Source: Hyphococcus sp.
GTDB taxonomy: Bacteria > Pseudomonadota > Alphaproteobacteria > Caulobacterales > Parvularculaceae
Assembly: GCA_021604585.1 (NCBI GenBank)
Contig: BQJG01000012.1
Location: 1 to 59,008, forward strand
DNA length: 59,008 nt
Reading direction: 5' to 3'
The notes below the pieces were generated by a model. The model saw only the letters and a list, made by a program, of their open reading frames with translations. It was not told where the DNA came from and made no database searches. Made by a program: the position numbers and the translations under genes. Positions 18,801 through 26,921 of this stretch are shown here, in pieces. The stretch's first letter is position 1; each line of letters starts with the position of its first letter.

Positions 18801-19078
18801 CCGACCACCACCACAATCCCGATGAAAAGCCAGGCTGGGCAGACACCAAAAGCTTCCGCAACGGATTTCTCACCTTGCTGGTCATCGCATCCATCGCCGC
18901 CGCGCTCGCCGGGCTGAACCCGGCATGGGAAAAAGAACATCCGCATTTCGCCGTCGAGGGCTGGAAGATTTTCTTCGCCGTCTGGGGCTTCGCCGCCTTC
19001 ATGTTCATCGTTCTTGCGGGCCAGCACTTGCGCAAGCTCGTTGGCCGCAAGGAAGATTACTATGAGGAGCGCGAATAG
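18797..19078 (+). CDS. Small unknown membrane protein of the antiporter operon
   Basis: 93 residues: a His-rich N-terminus (MTDHHHNPDEKPGW), two membrane helices (about residues 24-41 and 58-77) and a charged C-terminal end (RKEDYYEERE). Its stop abuts the start of the third antiporter subunit. No family recognised. Like its upstream neighbour it is likely to belong to the complex. Confidence 0.75.
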   Translation: MTDHHHNPDEKPGWADTKSFRNGFLTLLVIASIAAALAGLNPAWEKEHPHFAVEGWKIFFAVWGFAAFMFIVLAGQHLRKLVGRKEDYYEERE

Positions 19079-20809
19079 ATGACAGCGCTGTTCGACGCCC
19101 TGCTCGCCAGTCCCGCCGTCATCTTGATGGTCGGCGCCATTGTCTTGTTCTTCCTGCCGCGCCACCTGGCGCAGGTGTGGATGCTGCTGGTGACGGCGTT
19201 CTCGGCGATCAAACTCTATTCGCTGGGGATCGGCGAATATGGTGCGCTGTCGCTATTTGGCGAGCAGCTCACCACGGTGCGCGTTGATCCGCTGTCGCGG
19301 ATTTTCGCGGTGGTGTTCCACATCGCCATTGTGCTCAACATTGTCTACGCATGGGGCCAGCGCGACCGGGCGCAGAATTTTGCGACGCTCGCTTATCCCG
19401 CGGCGGCGCTGGGCGGCGTGCTTGCCGGCGATCTCGTCACCCTGTTTGTCTGGTGGGAGGTGGTCGGCCTGACCTCGGCGTTTTTGATTTGGGCGCCGGG
19501 CACGCGCGCCACCTATCTTTCGGGCATGCGCTATCTGTCGTTACAGGTACTCTCGGGTGTGTTGTTGCTGGCCGGGATTGTGTTGATCTATCGTGAGACC
19601 AATTCGCTGGCGTTTGATTTTATCGGCCTGCGCGACAAGACAACGGGCGCCATAACGCTGGGCGGGCTGGTCATGTTCCTCGCCTTCGGCATCAAGTCGG
19701 CATTTCCGCTGCTCCACAACTGGGTGCAGGATTCCTATCCCAAATCGACCATCACCGGCGCAATCATCTTGTCGATCTTCACCACGAAACTTGCGGTCTA
19801 CGCGCTGGCGCGGGCCTTCCCGGGCACGATAGAGCTTGTCTATATCGGCGCGGTGATGACGATCTTCCCGATCTTTTTCGCCCTCATCGAAAACGACCTC
19901 AGAAAAGTTCTCACTTACTCCATCAACAACCAGGTCGGCTTCATGGTGGTCGCTATCGGTTTCGGCGCGATCAACGGGGCCGCCGGTTACGCCTTCGGCA
20001 ACATCATCTTTGAAGGATTGTTGTTCATGGCGCTGGGCGCGGCCATGTACCGGACCGGCACGTCAAAAGCGACCGAGCTGGGCGGGCTTTACAAGACCAT
20101 GCCGATCACTATGGGGCTGTGTATTGTCGGCGCCCTGTCTATTTCTGCGTTCCCCGGCACGCTCGGCTTCGTCACCAAGGGGCTCATCATCGATGCGGCG
20201 GGCGAAGCGCATATGATCTGGATCTGGCTGGTCTTGCTGTTCGCATCCGCTGGCGTTCTCGAACATGCAGGCATCAAGATTCCGTTCTTCACCTTCTTCG
20301 CCCATGACAGCGGCAAGCGTCCGAAAGAAGCGCCGCCGGGCATGTTGATCGCCATGGGTGTTTCCGCAGCGCTCTGCGTCGGGCTCGGCGTCTATCCAGA
20401 CCCGCTTTATGCGCTGATGCCGGATCAGGCGGCGATCGCCGGATACCATCCCTACACGGCCTATCATTTGATCGAACAGTTACAGCTGCTGTTGTGGGCG
20501 GTGCTCGCCTTCGCGGTGCTGCTGCTCCTCAAATGGTATCCGGCGGAAGTGCCGTCGACCAATCTCGATACAGACTGGTTCTGGCGCGTGCCGGGACGGC
20601 GGCTTTTGGGCTGGGTGACTGGTGCGTCGCGCGCAACATGGATCGCCCTATGGGGGATTTTTTCGGGGCGCGTACAAGCATTGATGGCGCGCATTTACGA
20701 AGTCCATGGTCCCGAAGGGCAGATGGCGCGCTCCTGGCCAATCGGCTTTATGGCGCTGTGGACCGCGGTTTTACTTGCGATTGTCTTGGTGTTGTCTTTC
20801 CTCGCTTAA
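19079..20809 (+). CDS. Third antiporter-like (MrpA/NuoL-type) subunit
   Basis: 576 residues, about 15-16 membrane helices. It keeps the antiporter-fold residues: Glu in TLFVWWEVVGLTSAF, Lys in AFGIKSAFPLLHNW and Lys in IFTTKLAVYALA. It carries a long C-terminal extension (from about LLKWYPAEVPSTNLDTDWFW) with two more helices, recalling MrpA/NuoL. It lacks the MbhD/MbhE part, which is encoded separately at 13711. It closes the operon; no terminator hairpin was seen in the 142 bases after it. Confidence 0.88.
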   Translation: MTALFDALLASPAVILMVGAIVLFFLPRHLAQVWMLLVTAFSAIKLYSLGIGEYGALSLFGEQLTTVRVDPLSRIFAVVFHIAIVLNIVYAWGQRDRAQNFATLAYPAAALGGVLAGDLVTLFVWWEVVGLTSAFLIWAPGTRATYLSGMRYLSLQVLSGVLLLAGIVLIYRETNSLAFDFIGLRDKTTGAITLGGLVMFLAFGIKSAFPLLHNWVQDSYPKSTITGAIILSIFTTKLAVYALARAFPGTIELVYIGAVMTIFPIFFALIENDLRKVLTYSINNQVGFMVVAIGFGAINGAAGYAFGNIIFEGLLFMALGAAMYRTGTSKATELGGLYKTMPITMGLCIVGALSISAFPGTLGFVTKGLIIDAAGEAHMIWIWLVLLFASAGVLEHAGIKIPFFTFFAHDSGKRPKEAPPGMLIAMGVSAALCVGLGVYPDPLYALMPDQAAIAGYHPYTAYHLIEQLQLLLWAVLAFAVLLLLKWYPAEVPSTNLDTDWFWRVPGRRLLGWVTGASRATWIALWGIFSGRVQALMARIYEVHGPEGQMARSWPIGFMALWTAVLLAIVLVLSFLA

Positions 20810-20951
20810 TCACTTTACGCATTCGTCAACAACATCAACCTTAACGCGGCGCGCTTTCATTGCCGCAATTCATCCACGCCATTTCTGCAGGCCATAAACT
20901 TCGCCTCAAACGGGGCCCGTTTCTTGCGCAGCGTCCCGAGAGGGAGGCCGC

Positions 20952-21350
20952 ATGCCGAAGAAATCGGATCGCTTTTCGTCTATCGCCTGCAAGCTGACCG
21001 CCAGAATGGCGAAGGAAATTGTATGCGAGGCCTATGGTTTGCCGCATGCATCCTTGATGACCACGGACAAGCGCGGCGCTGAGCTCGCGCGCGCGCGCCA
21101 GATCGCCATGTATCTCGCCCATGTGGTCGGGCAATTGACGCTTTATGAGGTGGCGGAACATTTTGGCCGCGACCGGTCAACGGTCAGCCACGCCTGCATC
21201 AATATCGAAGATAGCCGCGACAGTCCGGTGCTGGAGATGCAGTTGGAATATTTGGAAAAGCGTTTTCGCGAGCGATTGCGAAATGCGGCCGCATACGGAT
21301 TGTTCAAAGGCGCGCGGTTTGAATGCAAACAGATTTCTTATCTGGGTTAA
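20952..21350 (+). CDS. DnaA domain IV-like DNA-binding protein
   Basis: 132 residues. The middle section ARARQIAMYLAHVVGQLTLY followed by FGRDRSTVSHA matches the DNA-binding domain IV of DnaA, including the basic loop and the DRSTVSHA signature helix that reads DnaA boxes. The AAA+ ATPase domain is absent, so this cannot act as an initiator by itself; it may compete for or regulate DnaA-box DNA, or act as a transcription factor. A strong GAGGGAGG site precedes the ATG. Its 3' end overlaps the convergent sufE-like gene by four bases. Confidence 0.85.
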   Translation: MPKKSDRFSSIACKLTARMAKEIVCEAYGLPHASLMTTDKRGAELARARQIAMYLAHVVGQLTLYEVAEHFGRDRSTVSHACINIEDSRDSPVLEMQLEYLEKRFRERLRNAAAYGLFKGARFECKQISYLG

Positions 21351-21751
21351 GCGCCGGCCGACGCAATGTCGCGAATGCGTTTAATCATAGAGTGCAGCCC
21401 GTTGGAGCGCTGCGGCGTCAAATGATCGGTGAGATCGAATGGCGCGAGGGCCGCTTCCGGATCGATCTCCAAAATCTCTGATGATGTTTTGTCCGAATAA
21501 AGCGCGAGCAGAAGCGCCACCAATCCCTTGACGATATGCGCGTCGCTGTCGCCGGCGAAGCGAATGACTCCGTTTGTCCCGGCCGGATGCAGCCAGACCT
21601 GGCTCGCGCAACCGCGCACCTTGTGGGCCTCGTCGCGAAATTCTTCCGGATAGGGTGCAAGATCGCGCCCCAGATCGATAAGGTATTTATAGCGCTCGTC
21701 CCATTCGTCGAGAAAGGTGAAGTCGCTGGCGATATCGTCAAAACTCGGCAT
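21347..21751 (-). CDS. sufE: SufE-family Fe-S cluster assembly protein
   Basis: 134 residues matching SufE over its full length: YKYLIDLGRDLAPYPEEFR, then KVRGCASQVWL with the sulfur-accepting Cys at residue 48, then a C-terminal NGLHSMIKRIRDIA. SufE takes persulfide sulfur from the cysteine desulfurase SufS and passes it to the Suf scaffold. It stands alone here, apart from a suf operon, which is common in alphaproteobacteria. Confidence 0.93.
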   Translation of the reverse strand: MPSFDDIASDFTFLDEWDERYKYLIDLGRDLAPYPEEFRDEAHKVRGCASQVWLHPAGTNGVIRFAGDSDAHIVKGLVALLLALYSDKTSSEILEIDPEAALAPFDLTDHLTPQRSNGLHSMIKRIRDIASAGA

Positions 21752-21856
21752 GGGCGGGAGATAGGGCCTCCGCCCGCCCGGTGCAACTCCCGTTTGCCAC
21801 AGAGTGGACGCGCCGATAAACTCGCGCGTGAATCCAATATCTGCAAGGGGAGTGAG

Positions 21857-22375
21857 ATGACATCGAGAATCACGGAACTGGCGGCCATTTTTGGTGCAAG
21901 CGTTTTACTGGCCGCGTGCGGCGGCGGGAATGACGCCAGCACCAAAGAAAAGGAAATGGAAGACTATGCCGCACAGCACGGCGTCGACGCCGATGTTGAG
22001 CTGGACGACAAAGGCGAAGTGAAATCCGTTACGGTCAATAATGGATTGGGCGGCGCCAAGGTCGGCAGCAATCTGTCACTGCCCGATGGCTTTCCCGGGG
22101 ATGTGCCGGTCAATGCAGATTGGTCGATCATGTCGACCTCGCCCGTTCCAAACGGTTTTATGCTGCATGCGACCACGAGTGAAAATGCGGAAGACGCACT
22201 CGCCAGCATCCGCAAGGCGATGACGGCGCAGGGCTGGACGGAAGAAACCTCTGATCAACCCAACGCCATGATGAGCCGCATTGGATTCAGCAAAGGTGAT
22301 CGCATGACGACGTTCAACCTGATGAAAGTGAATCCCAATCTGACTGTTCAGCTTGTGACAATGCAAAAACCCTGA
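21857..22375 (+). CDS. Hypothetical lipoprotein
   Basis: 172 residues from an ATG preceded by AAGGGGAG. A signal with lipobox (SVLLAACGGG) gives a lipidated N-terminus, followed by a charged linker (DASTKEKEMEDYAAQHGVDA) and a compact domain containing SLPDGFPGDVPV and MTAQGWTEE. The second half resembles small periplasmic domains seen in many hypothetical lipoproteins; no function is assigned. A T-rich terminator follows. Confidence 0.75.
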   Translation: MTSRITELAAIFGASVLLAACGGGNDASTKEKEMEDYAAQHGVDADVELDDKGEVKSVTVNNGLGGAKVGSNLSLPDGFPGDVPVNADWSIMSTSPVPNGFMLHATTSENAEDALASIRKAMTAQGWTEETSDQPNAMMSRIGFSKGDRMTTFNLMKVNPNLTVQLVTMQKP

Positions 22376-22397
22376 TCGTCCAGAGACCTGATTGATG

Positions 22398-22429
22398 GGC
22401 GCGCCGCTTTATGGCGCGCCTTTTATTTT
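22398..22429 (+). terminator. Terminator after the lipoprotein gene
   Basis: Perfect stem ggcgcgcc/ggcgcgcc with a 7-base loop followed by TTTTATTTT. It overlaps the last codons of the convergent tautomerase gene. Confidence 0.85.
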
Positions 22430-22635
22430 GCCGCTGTTTGTTTCCGGTAGTCTTCCACCGGCAGGCCGCCAACGCCCCAATCCTCCATCTCGACTTCGTC
22501 AATCACGACAAAGGTCGTCGCCGGCGATTTATCGAGCACGCGGACCAAAAGGTCTGTTGTTCCTTTAATCAGCTCGGCTTTCTGTTCGGACGTCACGCCG
22601 CCTTCGCGGGTGATCTTGATGTTGACGTATGGCAT
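22423..22635 (-). CDS. Tautomerase (4-oxalocrotonate tautomerase family)
   Basis: 70 residues beginning MPYVNIKITREG; after Met removal Pro1 is the general base known for this family. The length and the segment TTFVVIDEVEMEDWGVGG are typical of 2-hydroxymuconate/4-oxalocrotonate tautomerase-like enzymes. It lies 12 bases after an NTF2-like gene on the same strand, so they form a small operon. The natural substrate cannot be read from the sequence. Confidence 0.9.
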   Translation of the reverse strand: MPYVNIKITREGGVTSEQKAELIKGTTDLLVRVLDKSPATTFVVIDEVEMEDWGVGGLPVEDYRKQTAAK

Positions 22636-22647
22636 GCGGAATTTCCC

Positions 22648-23019
22648 TCAGAGAAGATCGTAGTGAAAAACTTTGGCGATGATCCGCCATTCGCCATCGT
22701 CGCGAATGAAGGACAAAAAGTCGGTGAAGCGCTTACCCATCATTTCGCAGGTCAACACCGCAAGCGCCGTATCGCCGCCGGCAAAACGGATCGACTCGAT
22801 CTCATAGGCATAGACATCGCCGGAACGGGCGGGCGGCGTGCGATCCGCGATCACGCGCATATAAGCCGGCATGTCATAGTGAAGATGCGCGCCGCCGGAT
22901 GAGGTGTGGTAATGGGCGTCAGGATGAAACACGCTCTGCAACACTTGCGTGTCGCAATGATAGAGCCCGTCATAATAGCGCTTCAAGGCGCTGGTGATCT
23001 CAGCAAAGGGCGGTGTCAT
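22648..23019 (-). CDS. NTF2-like (SnoaL-type) protein
   Basis: About 123 residues with the cone-shaped NTF2 fold pattern: helical ITSALKRYYDGLYHCD, then VFHPDAHYH, and closing strands TDFLSFIRDDGEWRIIAKVF. Such proteins are small isomerases, hydrolases or binding proteins. The start at 23019 (MTPPFAE) fits the family better than the longer open frame. Operon with the tautomerase suggests a shared small-molecule pathway. Confidence 0.8.
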   Translation of the reverse strand: MTPPFAEITSALKRYYDGLYHCDTQVLQSVFHPDAHYHTSSGGAHLHYDMPAYMRVIADRTPPARSGDVYAYEIESIRFAGGDTALAVLTCEMMGKRFTDFLSFIRDDGEWRIIAKVFHYDLL

Positions 23020-23128
23020 GACGGGTTCTGTTGTGTTTCCGCGAAGGCAAGGTTGCAGCAAGGGGGAGGCCGGCCAGCCGGGCGGGCCGGCTGTAACATC
23101 GCCCTCGCGGAAATCTGGTGACGGAGGC

Positions 23129-23752
23129 TTACGCTGCGTTCGCCAGCAAACCTTCCGCCGTCATGGCTTTCTGCACCGCCGGGCGCGCAGCAACGCGGCC
23201 GACAAACGCTTTTGTCTTTGGCCATTTGGCGAGATCGATGCCGGTGAAATTGGTCCAGTTGGCGACCACGAAGTAATAAGCGTCGGCGATGGTGAACTGA
23301 TCGCCGGTGAGGTATTGGCGTCCATCGGCGAGCACGCTTTCAAGATAATCGAAACGTTTCGCGACATTGGCGACGATCGTGTCACGGGCCGCGCCTTCCG
23401 GGGCGGGGGAGCCAAATAACGGTGCGAACGCCTTGTGCAGTTCCGAGCCGACGAAGTTCAGCAACGCATTGACGCGCGCACGCTCGACTGTGCCGTTTTC
23501 CGGCGCGAGCTTTGCGCCTTTGTTGGTGTCCGCGATGAATTGCAAAATCGCGGGGCCTTCATTCAATATGTCGCCGCTATCGAGTCTCAGCGCAGGGACA
23601 TAGCCATTCGGGCTGATCTTTGAAAAATCTTCGCCGCTCTCGGTGCGCTTTTCCTTGGTGTCGGCTTTTTCAATGGCGAAATTCGCGCCGGCTTCATTGA
23701 GCGCTATGTGGCTGGCGAGCGAGCAGGCGCCCGGCTTGTAATAAAGTTTCAT
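23129..23752 (-). CDS. gstA: Glutathione S-transferase (beta-class like)
   Basis: 207 residues matching bacterial beta-class GST: MKLYYKPGACSLASHIALNE with the catalytic-site Cys10, the glutathione-binding NGYVPAL and the DSGDILNEGPAILQFI segment, then the helical C-terminal domain (YLTGDQFTIADAYYFVV). It would conjugate glutathione to electrophiles in the cytoplasm. An AGGAGAG site precedes the ATG. It is divergent from an HxlR regulator, the usual layout for a regulated detoxification gene. Confidence 0.92.
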   Translation of the reverse strand: MKLYYKPGACSLASHIALNEAGANFAIEKADTKEKRTESGEDFSKISPNGYVPALRLDSGDILNEGPAILQFIADTNKGAKLAPENGTVERARVNALLNFVGSELHKAFAPLFGSPAPEGAARDTIVANVAKRFDYLESVLADGRQYLTGDQFTIADAYYFVVANWTNFTGIDLAKWPKTKAFVGRVAARPAVQKAMTAEGLLANAA

Positions 23753-23844
23753 TCAATCTCTCCTTTTTTCCGTTATTTCGGGCGGGGGCAGGTTTCACAG
23801 CCCCGCACCGGGCCCCGGTTGGACAAGACCGATCTAGGCGGAGA

Positions 23845-23906
23845 GGTTACCTTTGTAAACTTCATATATTCGTGATAGTAAAGAACAAAGTTTCCAACCG
23901 GTAACC
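23845..23906. promoter_or_regulatory. Inverted-repeat pair between gstA and the HxlR gene
   Basis: GGTTACC (23845-23851) and GGTAACC (23900-23906) are reverse complements, and the adjacent inner bases AAACTT and AAAGTTT also pair in opposite orientation. The intervening DNA is A/T-rich. The position in the divergent gap makes it a candidate operator for the HxlR-type regulator, by inference only. Confidence 0.4.
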
Positions 23907-23933
23907 AGGGAACCCAAACGAAAGTTCAATCTG

Positions 23934-24293
23934 ATGGCCTTGAAAATCCGCAAAAACCAGAGCCCGCCCGCGCCCTATGACTGCCCGCTGACGGAATGCC
24001 TGTCGGTGATCGGCGGCGCATGGACGCCAGCGATCATCTGGAATTTGAGCGCGGGGCCGCGGCGTTTTTCCGAGCTGCGCCTCGATATTCCGAAAGTCTC
24101 GGCGAAGATGCTGACCACGCGGCTGAAACAGCTGGAGGAAAAAGGCGTCATCGAGCGCACGGTGAAGCCAACCTCGCCGCCCTCGGTTGAATATGCGCTG
24201 ACCCGAGAGGGCCGCGAACTGCTCCCCGCCATCGAGGCGATTGCGGCGGTCGGGCGCAAGCTAAAGAACCGCCGCAAACGCCAGGCGGCGTAA
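23934..24293 (+). CDS. HxlR-family transcriptional regulator
   Basis: 119 residues, winged helix: CPLTECLSVIGGAWTPAIIW is the HxlR opening motif with its conserved Cys, followed by PRRFSELRLDIPKVSAKMLT and the wing YALTREGRELLP. HxlR proteins often sense electrophiles or oxidants through that cysteine and repress the divergent gene, here gstA. Confidence 0.9.
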   Translation: MALKIRKNQSPPAPYDCPLTECLSVIGGAWTPAIIWNLSAGPRRFSELRLDIPKVSAKMLTTRLKQLEEKGVIERTVKPTSPPSVEYALTREGRELLPAIEAIAAVGRKLKNRRKRQAA

Positions 24294-24405
24294 AGATGGC
24301 GGCGTCGCGCATCCATCACAATCACATGATCTTGGATGCACTGCTTGTGCGTGCGGATCGCCCATTTATGCTGAACAGCGTTGCGTTATAGAGGGGAGAG
24401 CCAAC

Positions 24406-25584
24406 ATGAATCGCTTCGTACTGATGATTGCCGTCATCGCGGTGCAATTTTGCGCAACTACGGTGCTGGCTGACACCTATAATTCCTCAGACCGGACCAG
24501 CGAAAAAACCCTTCGGTCGGACAGTCTTGATGAAAAACGCACAATCATTGTGCGCACGCCGCCGAAATTCGATCCAAAGAAAACTTATCCCGTCGTCTAT
24601 GTGCTCGATGGCGAATGGAATTTCGAATATGTGGCGAGCTATCTCGACTATATGATGGACAATGAAGTCTATCCCGACGTGATTGTCACTGGCGTTAAAA
24701 ATGTTAACCGCAATCGCGACTACACGCCCGCCGCCGATCCGTATTTTGACGATACGGGGGGTGCGGACAATTTTCTTAGTTTCGTTGAAGGCGGCTGGAT
24801 AGCTTATATCGACGGCAAATATCCGGTGAGCGATGAGCGTATCCTTGTTGGACACTCCTTTGGCGGGGTCTTCACGCTGCATGCGTTGTTTTCAGGCCGC
24901 GATCTGTTCAGCGCCTATATGGCGTTCGGATCGAGCGTCTGGCTCGGCGATAACGCCCTGATCAAAGAAGCGGACGCTTATTTTGCGCGCGATGATGTTA
25001 AGCCCGCCTTCGTCTACATGGCGGCAGGCGAGGGCGATGGCGGTCCGACCACATCAAGCGGGGAAGCGCTGGCGGCGCGGTTTGAAGCGCAGGCGCCGGT
25101 ATCGCTTGAGTGGGCTTTCGCTGTCACGCCGAAAACCGATCACTTCAAGAATTTTGCAACCGGCATGCATGACGCTTTTATGGCGCTGTTTCCGGCCTGG
25201 GGCTTTGACGCGGAGTTGGGGGCGCGGGCGCGCGTGCAAGGCGCAAAAGGCGTCGATGCGTGGTTTGCCGAAAAGCAGGCGCAATTGGGATACCGGTTCA
25301 AACCGGCATGGTTTGATCTCAGCATTGTTGCGCTTGGGCTAACGCCTGACGGTCACGGCGAGTCGGCGCGCGCGATCATGGCGCAGCTATCTGACGCGTA
25401 TCCGATGAGTCCGCATGTCGCGGCGTTTGCTGCATCGGTGTTTGAACAAAACAAAATGCACGAGGCGGCGGCGGCTTCCTATGAGCGCGCCATCGCCATC
25501 GCGAAAGAAGAAGGCCTGCACCCTAATGTCATTCACCTTGGTCGGCTGGAGCGTGGCGCGGCGCGCAATCGCGCGGCTGAATAA
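24406..25584 (+). CDS. Exported alpha/beta-hydrolase (esterase)
   Basis: 392 residues with a Sec signal peptide (LMIAVIAVQFCATTVLA). The esterase D/IroE-like core follows: YPVVYVLDGEWNFEYVASYL, the nucleophile elbow GHSFGG near residue 150, and a probable catalytic His in KTDHFKNF near residue 246. The last 100 residues form a helical, TPR-like tail. It would hydrolyse an ester or related bond in the periplasm; the substrate is unknown. An AGGGGAG site precedes the ATG and a strong terminator follows. Confidence 0.85.
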   Translation: MNRFVLMIAVIAVQFCATTVLADTYNSSDRTSEKTLRSDSLDEKRTIIVRTPPKFDPKKTYPVVYVLDGEWNFEYVASYLDYMMDNEVYPDVIVTGVKNVNRNRDYTPAADPYFDDTGGADNFLSFVEGGWIAYIDGKYPVSDERILVGHSFGGVFTLHALFSGRDLFSAYMAFGSSVWLGDNALIKEADAYFARDDVKPAFVYMAAGEGDGGPTTSSGEALAARFEAQAPVSLEWAFAVTPKTDHFKNFATGMHDAFMALFPAWGFDAELGARARVQGAKGVDAWFAEKQAQLGYRFKPAWFDLSIVALGLTPDGHGESARAIMAQLSDAYPMSPHVAAFAASVFEQNKMHEAAAASYERAIAIAKEEGLHPNVIHLGRLERGAARNRAAE

Positions 25585-25587
25585 GCG

Positions 25588-25620
25588 AAAAAAAGGCCGC
25601 TCTTGTGAGCGGCCTTTTTT
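25588..25620 (+). terminator. Rho-independent terminator
   Basis: Stem ggccgctc/gagcggcc with a TTGT loop, an A-run before and six Ts after. Its design (A-run, TTGT loop) closely matches the terminator at 2797-2827. It may serve both the esterase gene and, on the other strand, the gene ending at 25662. Confidence 0.9.
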
Positions 25621-25661
25621 GGTTAGCGGTGCAAGATGAAGCGCTGAAGCGGATAAAATTC

Positions 25662-26684
25662 TTAACTGGCCCCGGCCCCGGCAACCCAGCCGGTGCAGGT
25701 GGCGATGTCTTTCAAGCCATGCTCACCGAGACAGAACGCTTCTTCATAGGGCGCGCGTGTTGCGGCGATGCACTGATCGAGCGTCAGCTTGGCCATGGAG
25801 AGGCAGCGCTCGGACTTGGTGTTCTGCGCATAGGCTTCGACGATTTTCGGATTGAGCGAATTGGTCGAATAGCGCGCCGCCAGGTTCAAAATACGGTCGA
25901 TAATCACTTCCGCATTTTTTTCCGTCATTTTGCCCTGATCGGCGCCGGCGCCCCAATCGGCTGACCATTGGCCGCGCGCGCTGGCGAGGGCTGGCGCCAG
26001 CACGCCGTTATTTTCGGCGCGGACCAGAACCGGCGCGGCTGGGGCGCCGCGGCTGCGGCCATAGGTGGCGGCTTCGTCCAGACGGCTCTGGCTGGGTGAA
26101 ATCTTTTGTTTGCCCCAGCTGGTTTTCTGCATGGCGTAGGCCTGGGTTTTGAAGGCTTCGCCCAATTCGGTGATGCGCGCGCCGTCCTGCACGGTCATGG
26201 CGAGAACCGCCTTAACGGCTTCATCCGCACCCGGAAGGTTGCGCAGGAATTCAGGGTCTTGCGCCATGGAAGACAGAAGACCGTCTACGCCGCCAAATTC
26301 GCCTTTGCGCCTGTTCGCTTTCTTCTTGATTTCGTGCTCGATCGCTTCGGCGAAAGCCGGCTGATCGGCGGCGACGAGCGCTGCATAGGCGACCCAGCCA
26401 GCCGACAATGATTCTGCATTATGGGCCGACAGGCGGCGATGCGCCTCGCGGGTCACTTCGGCGTTGTTGAACGGCATCGCCTCAATGGCGGCGACGTCTT
26501 CGCGGAAGGCGATATAGCTCGCGGCCGAACGCTCAAGCGCATTGTCCTTCGGCTGGGCGAGTGATTCGGCGGAGACGCCTGTGGCGGCGAGCCCTGCGGC
26601 CAGTGCGGCGAACGCCATATGCGGACGGAGCGCTTTCCGGCGGACGCTTTGCTTCTTCCGCAACCCCAATTTTTTACGCGACAT
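25662..26684 (-). CDS. Hypothetical exported protein with Cys-rich C-terminus
   Basis: 340 residues. A long basic N-terminus (LGLRKKQSVRRKALRP) and hydrophobic stretch (AFAALAAGLAATGVSAESLA) look like a signal peptide. The body is helical and Ala-rich. The last 50 residues contain four cysteines (SERCLSMAKLTLDQC, EEAFCLGEHGLKDIATC), suggesting two disulfides in the periplasm. An AAGGA site precedes the ATG. No family is recognised. Confidence 0.75.
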   Translation of the reverse strand: MSRKKLGLRKKQSVRRKALRPHMAFAALAAGLAATGVSAESLAQPKDNALERSAASYIAFREDVAAIEAMPFNNAEVTREAHRRLSAHNAESLSAGWVAYAALVAADQPAFAEAIEHEIKKKANRRKGEFGGVDGLLSSMAQDPEFLRNLPGADEAVKAVLAMTVQDGARITELGEAFKTQAYAMQKTSWGKQKISPSQSRLDEAATYGRSRGAPAAPVLVRAENNGVLAPALASARGQWSADWGAGADQGKMTEKNAEVIIDRILNLAARYSTNSLNPKIVEAYAQNTKSERCLSMAKLTLDQCIAATRAPYEEAFCLGEHGLKDIATCTGWVAGAGAS

Positions 26685-26921
26685 AGAGTCCTTCTCCCAG
26701 ATGACGGCTGTTTCAGACCGTCATGCTAGCGCCCGAGCTTTTAAGACAGCGCTCACCACTCTAGCGGAATTATTATCAAATTCGACAGGTCCAGAGCCCC
26801 GATCCCCAATATTTTCGCCATTTTTTCGATTTATCTTTTGTTAAGGGCGATTAGCGCATGGTGAAGGCGCGTTAACGAATCGCGGCCGGCGAATGTCGGC
26901 CGCTGTGGAACCGGGATCATC

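Noticed and set aside
26841..26856. TTAA-N7-TAGC resembling a CtrA site upstream of the PAS kinase
   Set aside because: The second half-site is not TTAA; too weak to list.
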